This document shows positions 1-5,976 of a stretch of DNA of 5,978 nt, one piece after another. The notes under the pieces are model-generated. The model did no database searches and was not told the origin of the DNA. It was given only the letters and a program-made list of their open reading frames with translations. Within the stretch, counting starts at the first letter, position 1. Every line of letters begins with the position of its first letter. Made by a program: the position numbers and the translations under genes. Source of the stretch: Actinobacteria bacterium UBA3012 (GTDB lineage: Bacteria; Actinomycetota; Actinomycetes; Nanopelagicales; Nanopelagicaceae); contig DDZI01000081.1 in the NCBI GenBank assembly GCA_002346305.1, positions 1 to 5,978 of the forward strand, written 5' to 3'.

Positions 1-522
1 GATTCAGATGGATGCACATCAACAAATGACACTGTTTTAGTAATGGCGTCAGGTTCCTCAGGAGTGAAAATTTCTCTGGAGAGCTTAAAGACACAATTAG
101 TAGAACTCTGCGCATCACTGGCTCATCAATTGATAAGCGATGCAGAGGGTCACACAAAAATAATCGCCGTAAGGGTTATGAATGCTGTCAATGAAAGCGA
201 TGCAGTATCTGTCGGTCGGGCGTGTGCTCGTAACAACTTATTGAAATGTGCCATCTTTGGCGAAGATGCAAATTGGGGACGGATCTTGGCAGCGGTTGGC
301 ACTACAGATGCGATTTTCGATCCAGCAGATTTAGATGTCTCTATAAATGGTGTAATGATTTCGAAGAACAGCGCACCTTGGGCTGATCGTGCACTTGTAG
401 ATATGACCGGAAAAGATGTTTCAATTTTAATCGATTTGAAGAGCGGAAAATCAGAGGCAACTGTTTGGACAAATGATTTAAGCACAATGTACGTTCATGA
501 GAATTCGGCGTACTCATCATGA
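1..522 (+). CDS. argJ: ArgJ, bifunctional glutamate N-acetyltransferase/ornithine acetyltransferase, 3' part
   Basis: The reading frame is open from base 1, so this is the C-terminal 173 residues of a protein usually about 390-400 long; the start lies upstream of the window. ArgJ transfers acetyl from N-acetylornithine to glutamate, closing the acetyl cycle of cytoplasmic arginine synthesis. Family marks visible in the fragment are CTSTNDTV (residues 5-12), EGHTK (49-53), the block NNLLKCAIFGEDANWGRI (78-95) and the C-terminal HENSAYSS (166-173). The autocleavage site (Ala-Thr-Met-Leu), whose threonine becomes the nucleophile, lies upstream and cannot be checked; what is seen is most of the beta chain. 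An internal ATG at 43 is not the start, because the conserved CTSTND segment precedes it in frame. EGHTK has His where Ala or Ser is usual, which looks minor. The stop codon overlaps the argB start (ATGA, 519-522). Identification is firm; whether the protein also uses acetyl-CoA cannot be judged. Confidence 0.96.
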   Translation, partial: DSDGCTSTNDTVLVMASGSSGVKISLESLKTQLVELCASLAHQLISDAEGHTKIIAVRVMNAVNESDAVSVGRACARNNLLKCAIFGEDANWGRILAAVGTTDAIFDPADLDVSINGVMISKNSAPWADRALVDMTGKDVSILIDLKSGKSEATVWTNDLSTMYVHENSAYSS

Positions 523-1307
523 TCGTTATTAAATATGGTGGGCATGCGATGACAGACGCGAACCTCCAAAGCGCATTTGCTAATGAAGTTGTTTCATTAC
601 AAATAAGTGGTAAGCAACCTGTCGTAGTTCATGGTGGAGGGCCACAGATTGAAGCTGCATTGGAAAAGCTTGGGATTAAGTCCGAGTTTATTTCCGGCTT
701 GCGAGTGACAACACCTGAAATCATGAACGTTGTTCAACAGGTCTTGTGTGGTGAGGTACTCCGTTCCGTGGTTAGTTCAATAAATAATGCCGGCGGCAAA
801 GCCGTTGGTATAACTGGTCGCGATTCAAATTTGACTACCGCCATTCGTAAACCCAAAATCATCAAGGGGGAGTCAATAGATTTGGGTTTGGTTGGCGAGA
901 TAGATCATGTCAATACATCGCTCGTTACGACATTGCTTGCAGACGGACACATTCCAGTGATCGCTCCAGTTAGCCAAGACAAAAATGGGGAGCCGTTAAA
1001 TGTAAATGCAGACATCGCTGCGGGCGCGATAGCCGGGGCTTTAAAAGCCGAATTAGCGTTGTTTTTGACTGATGTGTCAGGCCTCTATAGAAGTTGGCCA
1101 GATGAAAGTAGTTTAATCAGCGAGATATCCAGTAATGACGCAAGAGAATTACTTCCCACTTTAAGTGCAGGAATGATTCCAAAAATTACTGCCTGCTTAA
1201 ATGCAATCGATTCTGGAGCCACTTGCTCTCGGATTAGTGACGGAAGAATTTCTGGTGCAATTACCAACGCCGTTTCTGGAACTGTAGGAACATTGGTGTA
1301 TTCATGA
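519..1307 (+). CDS. argB: ArgB, acetylglutamate kinase (short form)
   Basis: Phosphorylates N-acetylglutamate with ATP, the second step of arginine synthesis. It is an amino acid kinase family protein. Visible features: the phosphate-binding Lys5 in IKYGG, the glycine-rich HGGG loop (38-41), substrate-binding Arg62 in GLRVT, LNVNAD (160-165), TDVSG (184-188) and catalytic Lys222 in GMIPK. Length is 262 residues, like the arginine-insensitive E. coli enzyme (258) and shorter than the roughly 290-320 residues of other actinobacterial ArgB proteins. The missing part is the N-terminal helix before the IKYGG strand. The start at 519 is forced: an in-frame TGA lies at 498-500 and no ATG, GTG or TTG occurs between. 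Near the C-terminus, Arg238 (SRISDGR) replaces the His that arginine-inhibited enzymes carry in HxIDGR. The gene overlaps argJ and argD by ATGA at both ends, with no strong ribosome binding site, so coupled translation is likely. Confidence 0.97.
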   Translation: MIVIKYGGHAMTDANLQSAFANEVVSLQISGKQPVVVHGGGPQIEAALEKLGIKSEFISGLRVTTPEIMNVVQQVLCGEVLRSVVSSINNAGGKAVGITGRDSNLTTAIRKPKIIKGESIDLGLVGEIDHVNTSLVTTLLADGHIPVIAPVSQDKNGEPLNVNADIAAGAIAGALKAELALFLTDVSGLYRSWPDESSLISEISSNDARELLPTLSAGMIPKITACLNAIDSGATCSRISDGRISGAITNAVSGTVGTLVYS

Positions 1308-2464
1308 GCATTTCAGAACAGTGGAACGATGTATTCACTTCCAATTACGGATCGCCACGGCTATTACTTACCGAAGGTAAGGGTTTGCATGTCAAGGACA
1401 GCAATGGTCGAGAGTATCGGGATTTTTTAGGTGGTATCGCAACCAACATAGTTGGCCATGCCAACCCTAAAGTCATTAAAGCTGTCGAAGATCAGATCAA
1501 GACTCTTTCACATGTCAGTAATTTATACGCGCATCCACAAGTACTTGAACTTGCCCAGAAATTGAAAGAACTTGTTGGCGACGATTCAGCAAGAATATTC
1601 TTTTGCAACTCTGGAGCAGAAGCGAATGAAGCCGCAATTAAAGCTTCACGTCTCACTGGAAAATCTAGAATTGTCGCTTTCACAAATAGTTTCCACGGCA
1701 GAACTATTGGAGCGTTGTCAATAACTGGACAGCCAGGTAAAGCTGCACCCTTTGAACCGCTCTTACCAGGAGTTAAATTCTTAAAATATGGAGATTTCAA
1801 AAGTTTGAAAAAAGGAATTACTAAACGTACTGCGATGGTAATGATCGAACCCATTCAGGGCGAAGCCGGTGTTTTAACTCTGCCTAAAGGTTTTCTGACT
1901 GCCGTGAGAGAAAGATGTACAGAGGTGGGAGCGCTATTAGGAATCGATGAAGTTCAAACTGGAATGGGCAGAACTGGAAAGTGGTTTGGCTACCAACATG
2001 AAGGTATCAAGCCCGACATCATCACGCTAGCCAAAGGATTAGGTGGTGGGTTGCCACTTGGTGCGATGATCGCACTTGGTGAAAGTGCGAAGCTATTTAC
2101 TCCCGGAACTCATGGTTCAACTTTTGGTGGTAATCCAATAAGCGTGGCTGCCTCACGTGCAGCAATTTCGGTAATCGAAGACGATCACCTGCTTTCTAAA
2201 ATTACCTCTCTTGGTGAGTTAATAATTAATACGGCTCAAACATTTCCAAAGGTTAAAGAAGTACGTGGTGCTGGCTTATTGATTGGCATCGAATTTATTG
2301 AACCAATTGGATCAGAAATCCTGGCAGCGTTAGAAGATCGTGGATTTTTAGTTAATTCACCCAATCCGACAACGATTCGAATCTCACCACCACTTATCGC
2401 AACCGAGACAGATGTAAATGACTTTCTCGTCGCTCTACGGGCAATATTGGTAGGTAGATTATGA
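1304..2464 (+). CDS. argD: ArgD, acetylornithine aminotransferase
   Basis: PLP-dependent class III aminotransferase that converts N-acetylglutamate semialdehyde and glutamate to N-acetylornithine and 2-oxoglutarate; some members also serve as succinyldiaminopimelate aminotransferase in lysine synthesis. At 386 residues it is close to the usual 390-400. Visible motifs: NSGAEANEAAIK (102-113, cofactor phosphate loop), SFHGRT (129-134, with Phe130 and His131 at the ring and Arg133 for substrate), IDEVQTGMGRTG (214-225, Asp215 to the pyridine nitrogen), LAKGLGGGLPLGA (242-254, Schiff-base Lys244) and HGSTFGGNP (270-278). All key residues are present, so the enzyme should be active. The start overlaps the argB stop (ATGA, 1304-1307). 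A weak AGGA lies at 1286-1289, too far upstream to be ideal, so coupled translation is likely. argF follows argD in many relatives, but here argR does. Related omega-aminotransferases share the fold, and the arg neighbours decide the call. Confidence 0.97.
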   Translation: MSISEQWNDVFTSNYGSPRLLLTEGKGLHVKDSNGREYRDFLGGIATNIVGHANPKVIKAVEDQIKTLSHVSNLYAHPQVLELAQKLKELVGDDSARIFFCNSGAEANEAAIKASRLTGKSRIVAFTNSFHGRTIGALSITGQPGKAAPFEPLLPGVKFLKYGDFKSLKKGITKRTAMVMIEPIQGEAGVLTLPKGFLTAVRERCTEVGALLGIDEVQTGMGRTGKWFGYQHEGIKPDIITLAKGLGGGLPLGAMIALGESAKLFTPGTHGSTFGGNPISVAASRAAISVIEDDHLLSKITSLGELIINTAQTFPKVKEVRGAGLLIGIEFIEPIGSEILAALEDRGFLVNSPNPTTIRISPPLIATETDVNDFLVALRAILVGRL

Positions 2465-2949
2465 GCACTCCTCACACAAAGGTTGCCAGGCAGGAAATGA
2501 TTAAAGATTGGATCACTCAGGGCAGTATTCATTCACAACTTGAAATTGTAGATCGTTTAAAAAATTCAGGTTTCGATGTGACTCAAGCGACCGTCAGTCG
2601 TGATTTAGAGGATATTGGGGCAGTACGCGGAAGGGATTCGCAAGGAGATCCGAATTATCGAATTAATCAAGAATCAATTGACGAACCCTTGAGCAAACTC
2701 TCTCGATTAATAAGTGATCTATTAGTTGATGTGAAATCAAGTGGCAATTTAACAGTTTTGCGAACGCCGCCAGGAGGTGCTCAATTGCTTGCGAGCGCTC
2801 TAGATCGCGCTTCAAGAGCGGGCACCGTTCCACAGATTATTGGCACTATTGCGGGAGATGACACAGTTTTAGTTGTTTCAAGTGAATCTGATGGAGCAGC
2901 GCAAAACGCACAGTTATTACTGAGTTTGGCACAATCGGAGCAGATATGA
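2461..2949 (+). CDS. argR: ArgR, arginine repressor
   Basis: Arginine-responsive transcription factor, hexameric in the family, that binds paired ARG boxes to repress arginine synthesis genes. The 162 residues match the usual 150-170. The N-terminal winged helix-turn-helix spans about 8-70, with the signature TQATVSRDLEDIGAVR (41-56) whose SRD recognition helix contacts DNA. The C-terminal oligomerisation and arginine-binding domain (about 78-160) shows TPPGGAQLLASALDRA (102-117) and GTIAGDDTVLV (128-138). Asp133 and Asp134 are the expected arginine ligands, equivalent to the E. coli GTIAGDDT aspartates. The start overlaps the argD stop (ATGA, 2461-2464) and a partial ribosome binding site, AGGTAG, lies at 2452-2457. 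Being inside the operon it probably controls, it would be autoregulated. I see no convincing ARG box in the window; the operator is probably before argC, upstream. Confidence 0.97.
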   Translation: MSTPHTKVARQEMIKDWITQGSIHSQLEIVDRLKNSGFDVTQATVSRDLEDIGAVRGRDSQGDPNYRINQESIDEPLSKLSRLISDLLVDVKSSGNLTVLRTPPGGAQLLASALDRASRAGTVPQIIGTIAGDDTVLVVSSESDGAAQNAQLLLSLAQSEQI

Positions 2950-2986
2950 TTTTGATTCGCTACACCAATGTTTTTTGTAACCAGTT

Positions 2987-2993
2987 AGGGGAG
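2987..2993 (+). promoter_or_regulatory. Ribosome binding site of argH
   Basis: AGGGGAG lies 5 bases before the argH ATG, inside the only true intergenic gap (49 bases) of the gene cluster. It is the clearest Shine-Dalgarno sequence in the window and fixes the argH start. The other four downstream genes start on ATGA overlaps, so argH is the one most likely to be translated independently of its upstream neighbour. I see no good promoter or ARG box in the gap. Confidence 0.8.
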
Positions 2994-2998
2994 AAGTA

Positions 2999-4408
2999 AT
3001 GGCGCTATGGGGTGGCAGATTTGCGGATGCTCCATCTGATGCACTTGCAGCGCTTTCTCGTAGCGTTCATTTTGATTGGAGATTAGCTCCTTACGACCTT
3101 GATAGCAGTCAAGTTCATTTAACCAATCTCCTAAATTCAAAAATAGTATCGCAAAGTGATTTTGAGAAAATTAAAGCAGCGATCAATTTATTGAGGTCTG
3201 ATGTTATTTCTGGAAACGCATTACCGAAGGGTGATGACGAAGATGTGCATTCAGCTTTAGAGCGGATTTTGAGTGAACGAATCGGCGAATTAGGAAGTGC
3301 TTTACGCGCGGGCCGATCACGTAATGATCAGATTGCAACAGATTTACGGCTTTACTTAAGAGATGTTGGCGTGGGGCTGGCGCAACTACTTTTAGATTTA
3401 GAGAAAGCATTGGCAAAACTTGCTACCGATTATTCCGATGCGCCGGCACCAGGCTTTACTCATTTACAACATGCTCAACCAGTAATTTTTGGTCATGAGT
3501 TGGCTAAACATGCACATGCACTTTCACGAGATATCGAGAGATTGCAGCAGTGGTGGGAACGCACCGGAGTAAGCCCTCTGGGAGCTGGAGCCCTATCTGG
3601 TTCAGCGCTATCAACTGATCCAGTATCAAGTGCTCATACTCTCGGATTTCATAGTTCTGCCGAAAATAGTATTGATGCAGTTCGTGATCGCGATTTTGCT
3701 GCAGAATTTTTATTTATTGCTGCATTGATCGGCGTACATCTTTCTCAAATTGGTGAAGAGTGGACAATTTGGGCGACAACAGAGTTCGGCTGGGCAAAAT
3801 TAGATGATGCTTACTCCACTGGCTCATCAATAATGCCGCAAAAGAAAAATCCAGATATTGCGGAATTAGCACGTGGAAAATCTGGAAGATTAATTGGCGA
3901 TTTAACTGGCTTGTTAGTCACTTTGAAAGGATTGCCATTTGCATACAACCGAGATCTCCAAGAAGATAAAGAACCAGTTTTTGACGCTGTGGACACATTA
4001 GAAATACTCTTGCCAGCATTAACTGGAATGGTTTCAACCACAATTTTCGACCGCGAAAAAATGGCTATCGGTGCACCACTTGGTTTTTCACTTGCTACAG
4101 AGATCGCCGATTTTCTTGCCAAAGACGGGGTTGTTTTTGCCCAAGCCCATGAAGTCGCCGGGAAAGCGGTTGCTCTTTGTGAAAGCAGTGGTCGACAACT
4201 AGAAGATTTAACTCTTGCAGAGCTAACTTCCTTGCACCCAAAACTTACTGATTCAGTGAAGAGTTCATTAACTGTGAAAGGCGCCCTAGAAGCGCGTGAT
4301 AGTTACGGTGCGACCTCGCCAAAACAAGTACGCGCCCAATTAAGCAGATTAGATACGCTTATGGTTTCCCAACAACAATGGATAGAAACCAGAGTGATTG
4401 ATCTATGA
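2999..4408 (+). CDS. argH: ArgH, argininosuccinate lyase
   Basis: Catalyses the last step of arginine synthesis, splitting argininosuccinate into arginine and fumarate. It belongs to the fumarase/aspartase superfamily and forms a homotetramer with active sites shared between subunits. The 469 residues are the normal family length. Visible: the N-terminal LWGGRF (3-8) typical of ArgH, GRSRNDQ (105-111, substrate binding), FTHLQHAQP (153-161, with the catalytic-region His155), GAGALSG (195-201) and the signature GSSIMPQKKNPD (275-286) with the mobile-loop serine proposed as catalytic acid/base. The C-terminal helical domain ends normally. The start is set by the ribosome binding site AGGGGAG 5 bases upstream. 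argG, which makes the substrate and precedes argH in many actinobacteria, is not in the window. The 3' end overlaps tyrS by ATGA (4405-4408). Confidence 0.97.
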   Translation: MALWGGRFADAPSDALAALSRSVHFDWRLAPYDLDSSQVHLTNLLNSKIVSQSDFEKIKAAINLLRSDVISGNALPKGDDEDVHSALERILSERIGELGSALRAGRSRNDQIATDLRLYLRDVGVGLAQLLLDLEKALAKLATDYSDAPAPGFTHLQHAQPVIFGHELAKHAHALSRDIERLQQWWERTGVSPLGAGALSGSALSTDPVSSAHTLGFHSSAENSIDAVRDRDFAAEFLFIAALIGVHLSQIGEEWTIWATTEFGWAKLDDAYSTGSSIMPQKKNPDIAELARGKSGRLIGDLTGLLVTLKGLPFAYNRDLQEDKEPVFDAVDTLEILLPALTGMVSTTIFDREKMAIGAPLGFSLATEIADFLAKDGVVFAQAHEVAGKAVALCESSGRQLEDLTLAELTSLHPKLTDSVKSSLTVKGALEARDSYGATSPKQVRAQLSRLDTLMVSQQQWIETRVIDL

Positions 4409-5676
4409 GTGAGAACTCTTTACTGACTGAACTGGAATGGCGCGGTTTAATTTCGCAGACCACCGATCGACAAGAGTTATCTGAAGCCTTAGATAAAAAG
4501 CCACTAACTTTGTATGTTGGTTTTGATCCAACAGCCCCAAGTTTGCATGTTGGCAACCTGGTAGTACTTCTTGCTTTGCGTAGGTTTCAAATGGCTGGGC
4601 ACAGGCCAATCGCATTGGTTGGTGGCGCTACTGGCTTGGTGGGGGATCCAAGTGGAAGATCAGATGAGCGCACACTTAATGAAGAGGCCACTGTTCATGA
4701 ATGGGTTGAACGGATCCGCAAACAAGTTTCCAAATTTATCGATTTTGATTTAACTCCGAATGGTGCGTTAGTTGCAAACAATCTAGATTGGACTGCTCCA
4801 TTATCTGCAATTGAATTTTTACGTGATATTGGAAAGCATTTTTCAGTCAATCTAATGTTAAGCAAAGATTCAGTTTCTTCTCGTTTGGAAAGTAATGGAA
4901 TTTCTTACACAGAGTTTTCATACCAAGTTTTGCAATCTTATGATTTCCTAGAACTCTTCCGCCGCGAGAACTGCGTGTTGCAAATCGGTGGTAGCGATCA
5001 ATGGGGAAACATAACGGCAGGGCTAGATCTAATTCGTCGCGTTACTGGTGGATCTGCACATGCTTTGACAATTCCATTACTTGCAAAAGCGGATGGAAGT
5101 AAATTTGGAAAAACTGCATCAGGAAGTATTTGGTTAGATCCAGAACTCACTTCACCATATGCGTTTTATCAGTACTGGTTTAATAGCGATGACAAGGATG
5201 TAATTCCATTTATCAAAGTATTTACATTCGCTACTCGTGATGAAGTTATTGAATTAGAAAAAGAAGTTAGCGAAAATCCTGGTGCTCGTGATGCGCAGAG
5301 GTATTTGGCACGCGAGTTAACTTCACTCGTACACGCGCCAGAAGTTATTGAGCGAATCGAATTAGTTTCAAAAGCACTCTTTGGCCAAGGCGAGTTGAGC
5401 GAAGTGGATTTGGAAACGCTGGCATCGGCAGCGAAGCAATTACCGAACACCGTAATTGAGGGGGAGTTTCCATCGGTTATTGATTTGTTTCATGCGGCAG
5501 GGATCGTCGAATCAAAATCTGCAGCACGTCGCTTGATTAAAGAAGGTGGCGCATACATAAATAACCAAAGAGTGGCTGATGAGAGCGCTATTCCAAGTGA
5601 ATCTGAGTTAATTCACGGCAGATATTTGATTTTACGTAAAGGCAAGAAAGAGCTTGGAGTGGCAATTAAGGGCTGA
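4405..5676 (+). CDS. tyrS: TyrS, tyrosyl-tRNA synthetase
   Basis: Class I aminoacyl-tRNA synthetase that charges tRNA-Tyr with tyrosine in the cytoplasm, acting as a dimer. The 423 residues match the usual 400-430 of the bacterial TyrS type. Visible: tyrosine-pocket YVGFDPTAPSLHVGN (37-51), with HVGN (48-51) as the HIGH motif; GLVGDPSGR (77-85); YQVLQSYDF (173-181); GGSDQWGNI (195-203); and KFGKT (233-237), the normal KMSKS variant for bacterial TyrS. A C-terminal S4-like RNA-binding domain runs from about 355, with SAARRLIKEGGAYINNQRV (372-390), and binds the long variable arm of tRNA-Tyr. The start overlaps the argH stop (ATGA), leaving no room for a T-box or other leader, so expression probably follows argH. 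The gene is complete and ordinary; only its attachment to the arginine operon is notable. Confidence 0.97.
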   Translation: MSENSLLTELEWRGLISQTTDRQELSEALDKKPLTLYVGFDPTAPSLHVGNLVVLLALRRFQMAGHRPIALVGGATGLVGDPSGRSDERTLNEEATVHEWVERIRKQVSKFIDFDLTPNGALVANNLDWTAPLSAIEFLRDIGKHFSVNLMLSKDSVSSRLESNGISYTEFSYQVLQSYDFLELFRRENCVLQIGGSDQWGNITAGLDLIRRVTGGSAHALTIPLLAKADGSKFGKTASGSIWLDPELTSPYAFYQYWFNSDDKDVIPFIKVFTFATRDEVIELEKEVSENPGARDAQRYLARELTSLVHAPEVIERIELVSKALFGQGELSEVDLETLASAAKQLPNTVIEGEFPSVIDLFHAAGIVESKSAARRLIKEGGAYINNQRVADESAIPSESELIHGRYLILRKGKKELGVAIKG

Positions 5677-5685
5677 TTTTCTTCT

Positions 5686-5702
5686 AGTTTTGGAAAACTT
5701 TT
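5686..5702 (+). terminator. Possible weak terminator after tyrS
   Basis: An inverted repeat AGTTTT-GG-AAAACT begins 10 bases after the tyrS stop and is followed by a short T run. Allowing a 4-base loop leaves five base pairs with a single G-C pair, weak for an intrinsic terminator. It could instead be a processing or Rho-associated end, or chance in A/T-rich DNA. No stronger hairpin with a T tract is visible before the downstream promoter. Confidence 0.25.
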
Positions 5703-5714
5703 GACCTGATTCTT

Positions 5715-5760
5715 GGCAAATTCTGGGCAAATTCTGGGCTGATTTAGCTAGGCAATTCTG
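5715..5760 (+). repeat. Degenerate 11-base tandem repeat in the tyrS-rRNA spacer
   Basis: Two exact adjacent copies of GGCAAATTCTG (5715-5725 and 5726-5736) are followed by a decayed copy GGCTGATTTAG (5737-5747) and a one-base-shorter copy GGCAATTCTG (5751-5760). Further fragments (AAAATCTGGGCTAAAT) continue to about 5780. The period is about one DNA helical turn, and the array ends roughly 10-30 bases upstream of the putative rRNA promoter -35. This could be replication slippage or phased protein-binding sites; the sequence alone does not decide. Confidence 0.6.
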
Positions 5761-5788
5761 AGCGAAAATCTGGGCTAAATACCCCAAT

Positions 5789-5816
5789 TTGACCCTAGAG
5801 CCGCAGTACCTCTAAT
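5789..5816 (+). promoter_or_regulatory. Putative sigma-70-type promoter of an rRNA operon
   Basis: TTGACC (5789-5794, five of six to the -35 consensus) is followed after 16 bases by TCTAAT (5811-5816, five of six to TATAAT). Transcription would start near 5823, about 150 bases before the window end, leading into an actinobacterial rRNA leader motif. Other actinobacterial rRNA promoters have similar TTGAC-type -35 boxes. The bases between -10 and the predicted start (GTAAGCC) are moderately G/C rich, which would fit stringent control. No other pair in this tract scores as well; TTGACC at 5701 lacks a partner -10. Confidence 0.6.
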
Positions 5817-5823
5817 GTAAGCC

Positions 5824-5863
5824 CTTCGCTGAGCAACGGACGGTAACGGACGTTCAGCTAAAG
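5824..5863 (+). repeat. Leader hairpin enclosing an 8-base direct repeat
   Basis: GCTGA (5828-5832) pairs with TCAGC (5854-5858). CTT/AAG extends the stem outward (5824-5826 with 5861-5863) and ACG/CGT continues it inward (5836-5838 with 5851-5853). Inside lie two copies of AACGGACG (5835-5842 and 5845-5852), 10 bases apart. It would form right at the 5' end of the predicted rRNA transcript. Confidence 0.5.
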
Positions 5864-5908
5864 CCTCATCGAAGTACCCAGGTTTACCTGCGTGTAAATA
5901 GAAGAGCA

Positions 5909-5946
5909 CGCCCCAATAGATAGTTTAAAAACTTGAAATTGGTGCG
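5909..5946 (+). other. rRNA leader hairpin before the boxA-like motif
   Basis: CGCCCCAAT (5909-5917) pairs with ATTGGTGCG (5938-5946), giving eight base pairs and one C-T mismatch. The enclosed sequence can form a second short stem, AGTT (5922-5925) with AACT (5930-5933) around a TAAA loop. A hairpin just before a boxA-like element is consistent with a boxB-like antitermination signal, though this is inferred from position and pairing only. Confidence 0.45.
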
Positions 5947-5954
5947 CATCCGTA

Positions 5955-5976
5955 CCTTGAGAACTCAACAGCGTGC
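5955..5976 (+). promoter_or_regulatory. boxA-like antitermination/processing motif of the rRNA leader
   Basis: CCTTGAGAACTCAACAG (5955-5971), followed by CGTGC, closely resembles the mycobacterial rRNA leader element TTTGAGAACTCAATAGTGTG and similar sequences in other actinobacterial leaders and 16S-23S spacers, recalled from general knowledge. It contains the small inverted repeat TTGAG-AA-CTCAA (5957-5968). In such leaders this region is associated with Nus-factor antitermination and pre-rRNA processing. It is the main reason for placing an rRNA operon directly downstream. Confidence 0.65.

Noticed and set aside
150..485. Open frame of 111 codons on the - strand, and similar antisense frames opposite argB, argD, argH and tyrS.
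   Set aside because: They lie wholly or almost wholly within well-identified genes, resemble no family I recognise, and follow from codon bias on the coding strand.
43..522. Apparent complete 159-residue gene starting at ATG 43.
   Set aside because: The frame is open to base 1 and the preceding residues carry the conserved ArgJ CTSTNDTV motif, so it is the tail of a longer gene.
2968..2988. Six-codon open frame (ATG to TAG) in the argR-argH gap, ending within the argH ribosome binding site.
   Set aside because: It has no ribosome binding site and no arginine codons, and no alternative hairpins are evident, so an attenuator peptide is not supported.
2950..2998. Possible promoter (TTGATT with TTGTAA) or ARG box between argR and argH.
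   Set aside because: The -10 match is poor and no paired TGAAT/ATTCA-type operator is visible; a T run at 2971-2976 has no preceding hairpin to make a terminator.
5101..5115. TyrS has KFGKT rather than KMSKS.
   Set aside because: KFGKT is the normal form of this motif in bacterial TyrS proteins, including E. coli, so it is not a defect.
5771..5786. TGGG/CCCA inverted repeat just upstream of the putative -35.
   Set aside because: Only four base pairs with no T tract; too short to call a terminator or operator.
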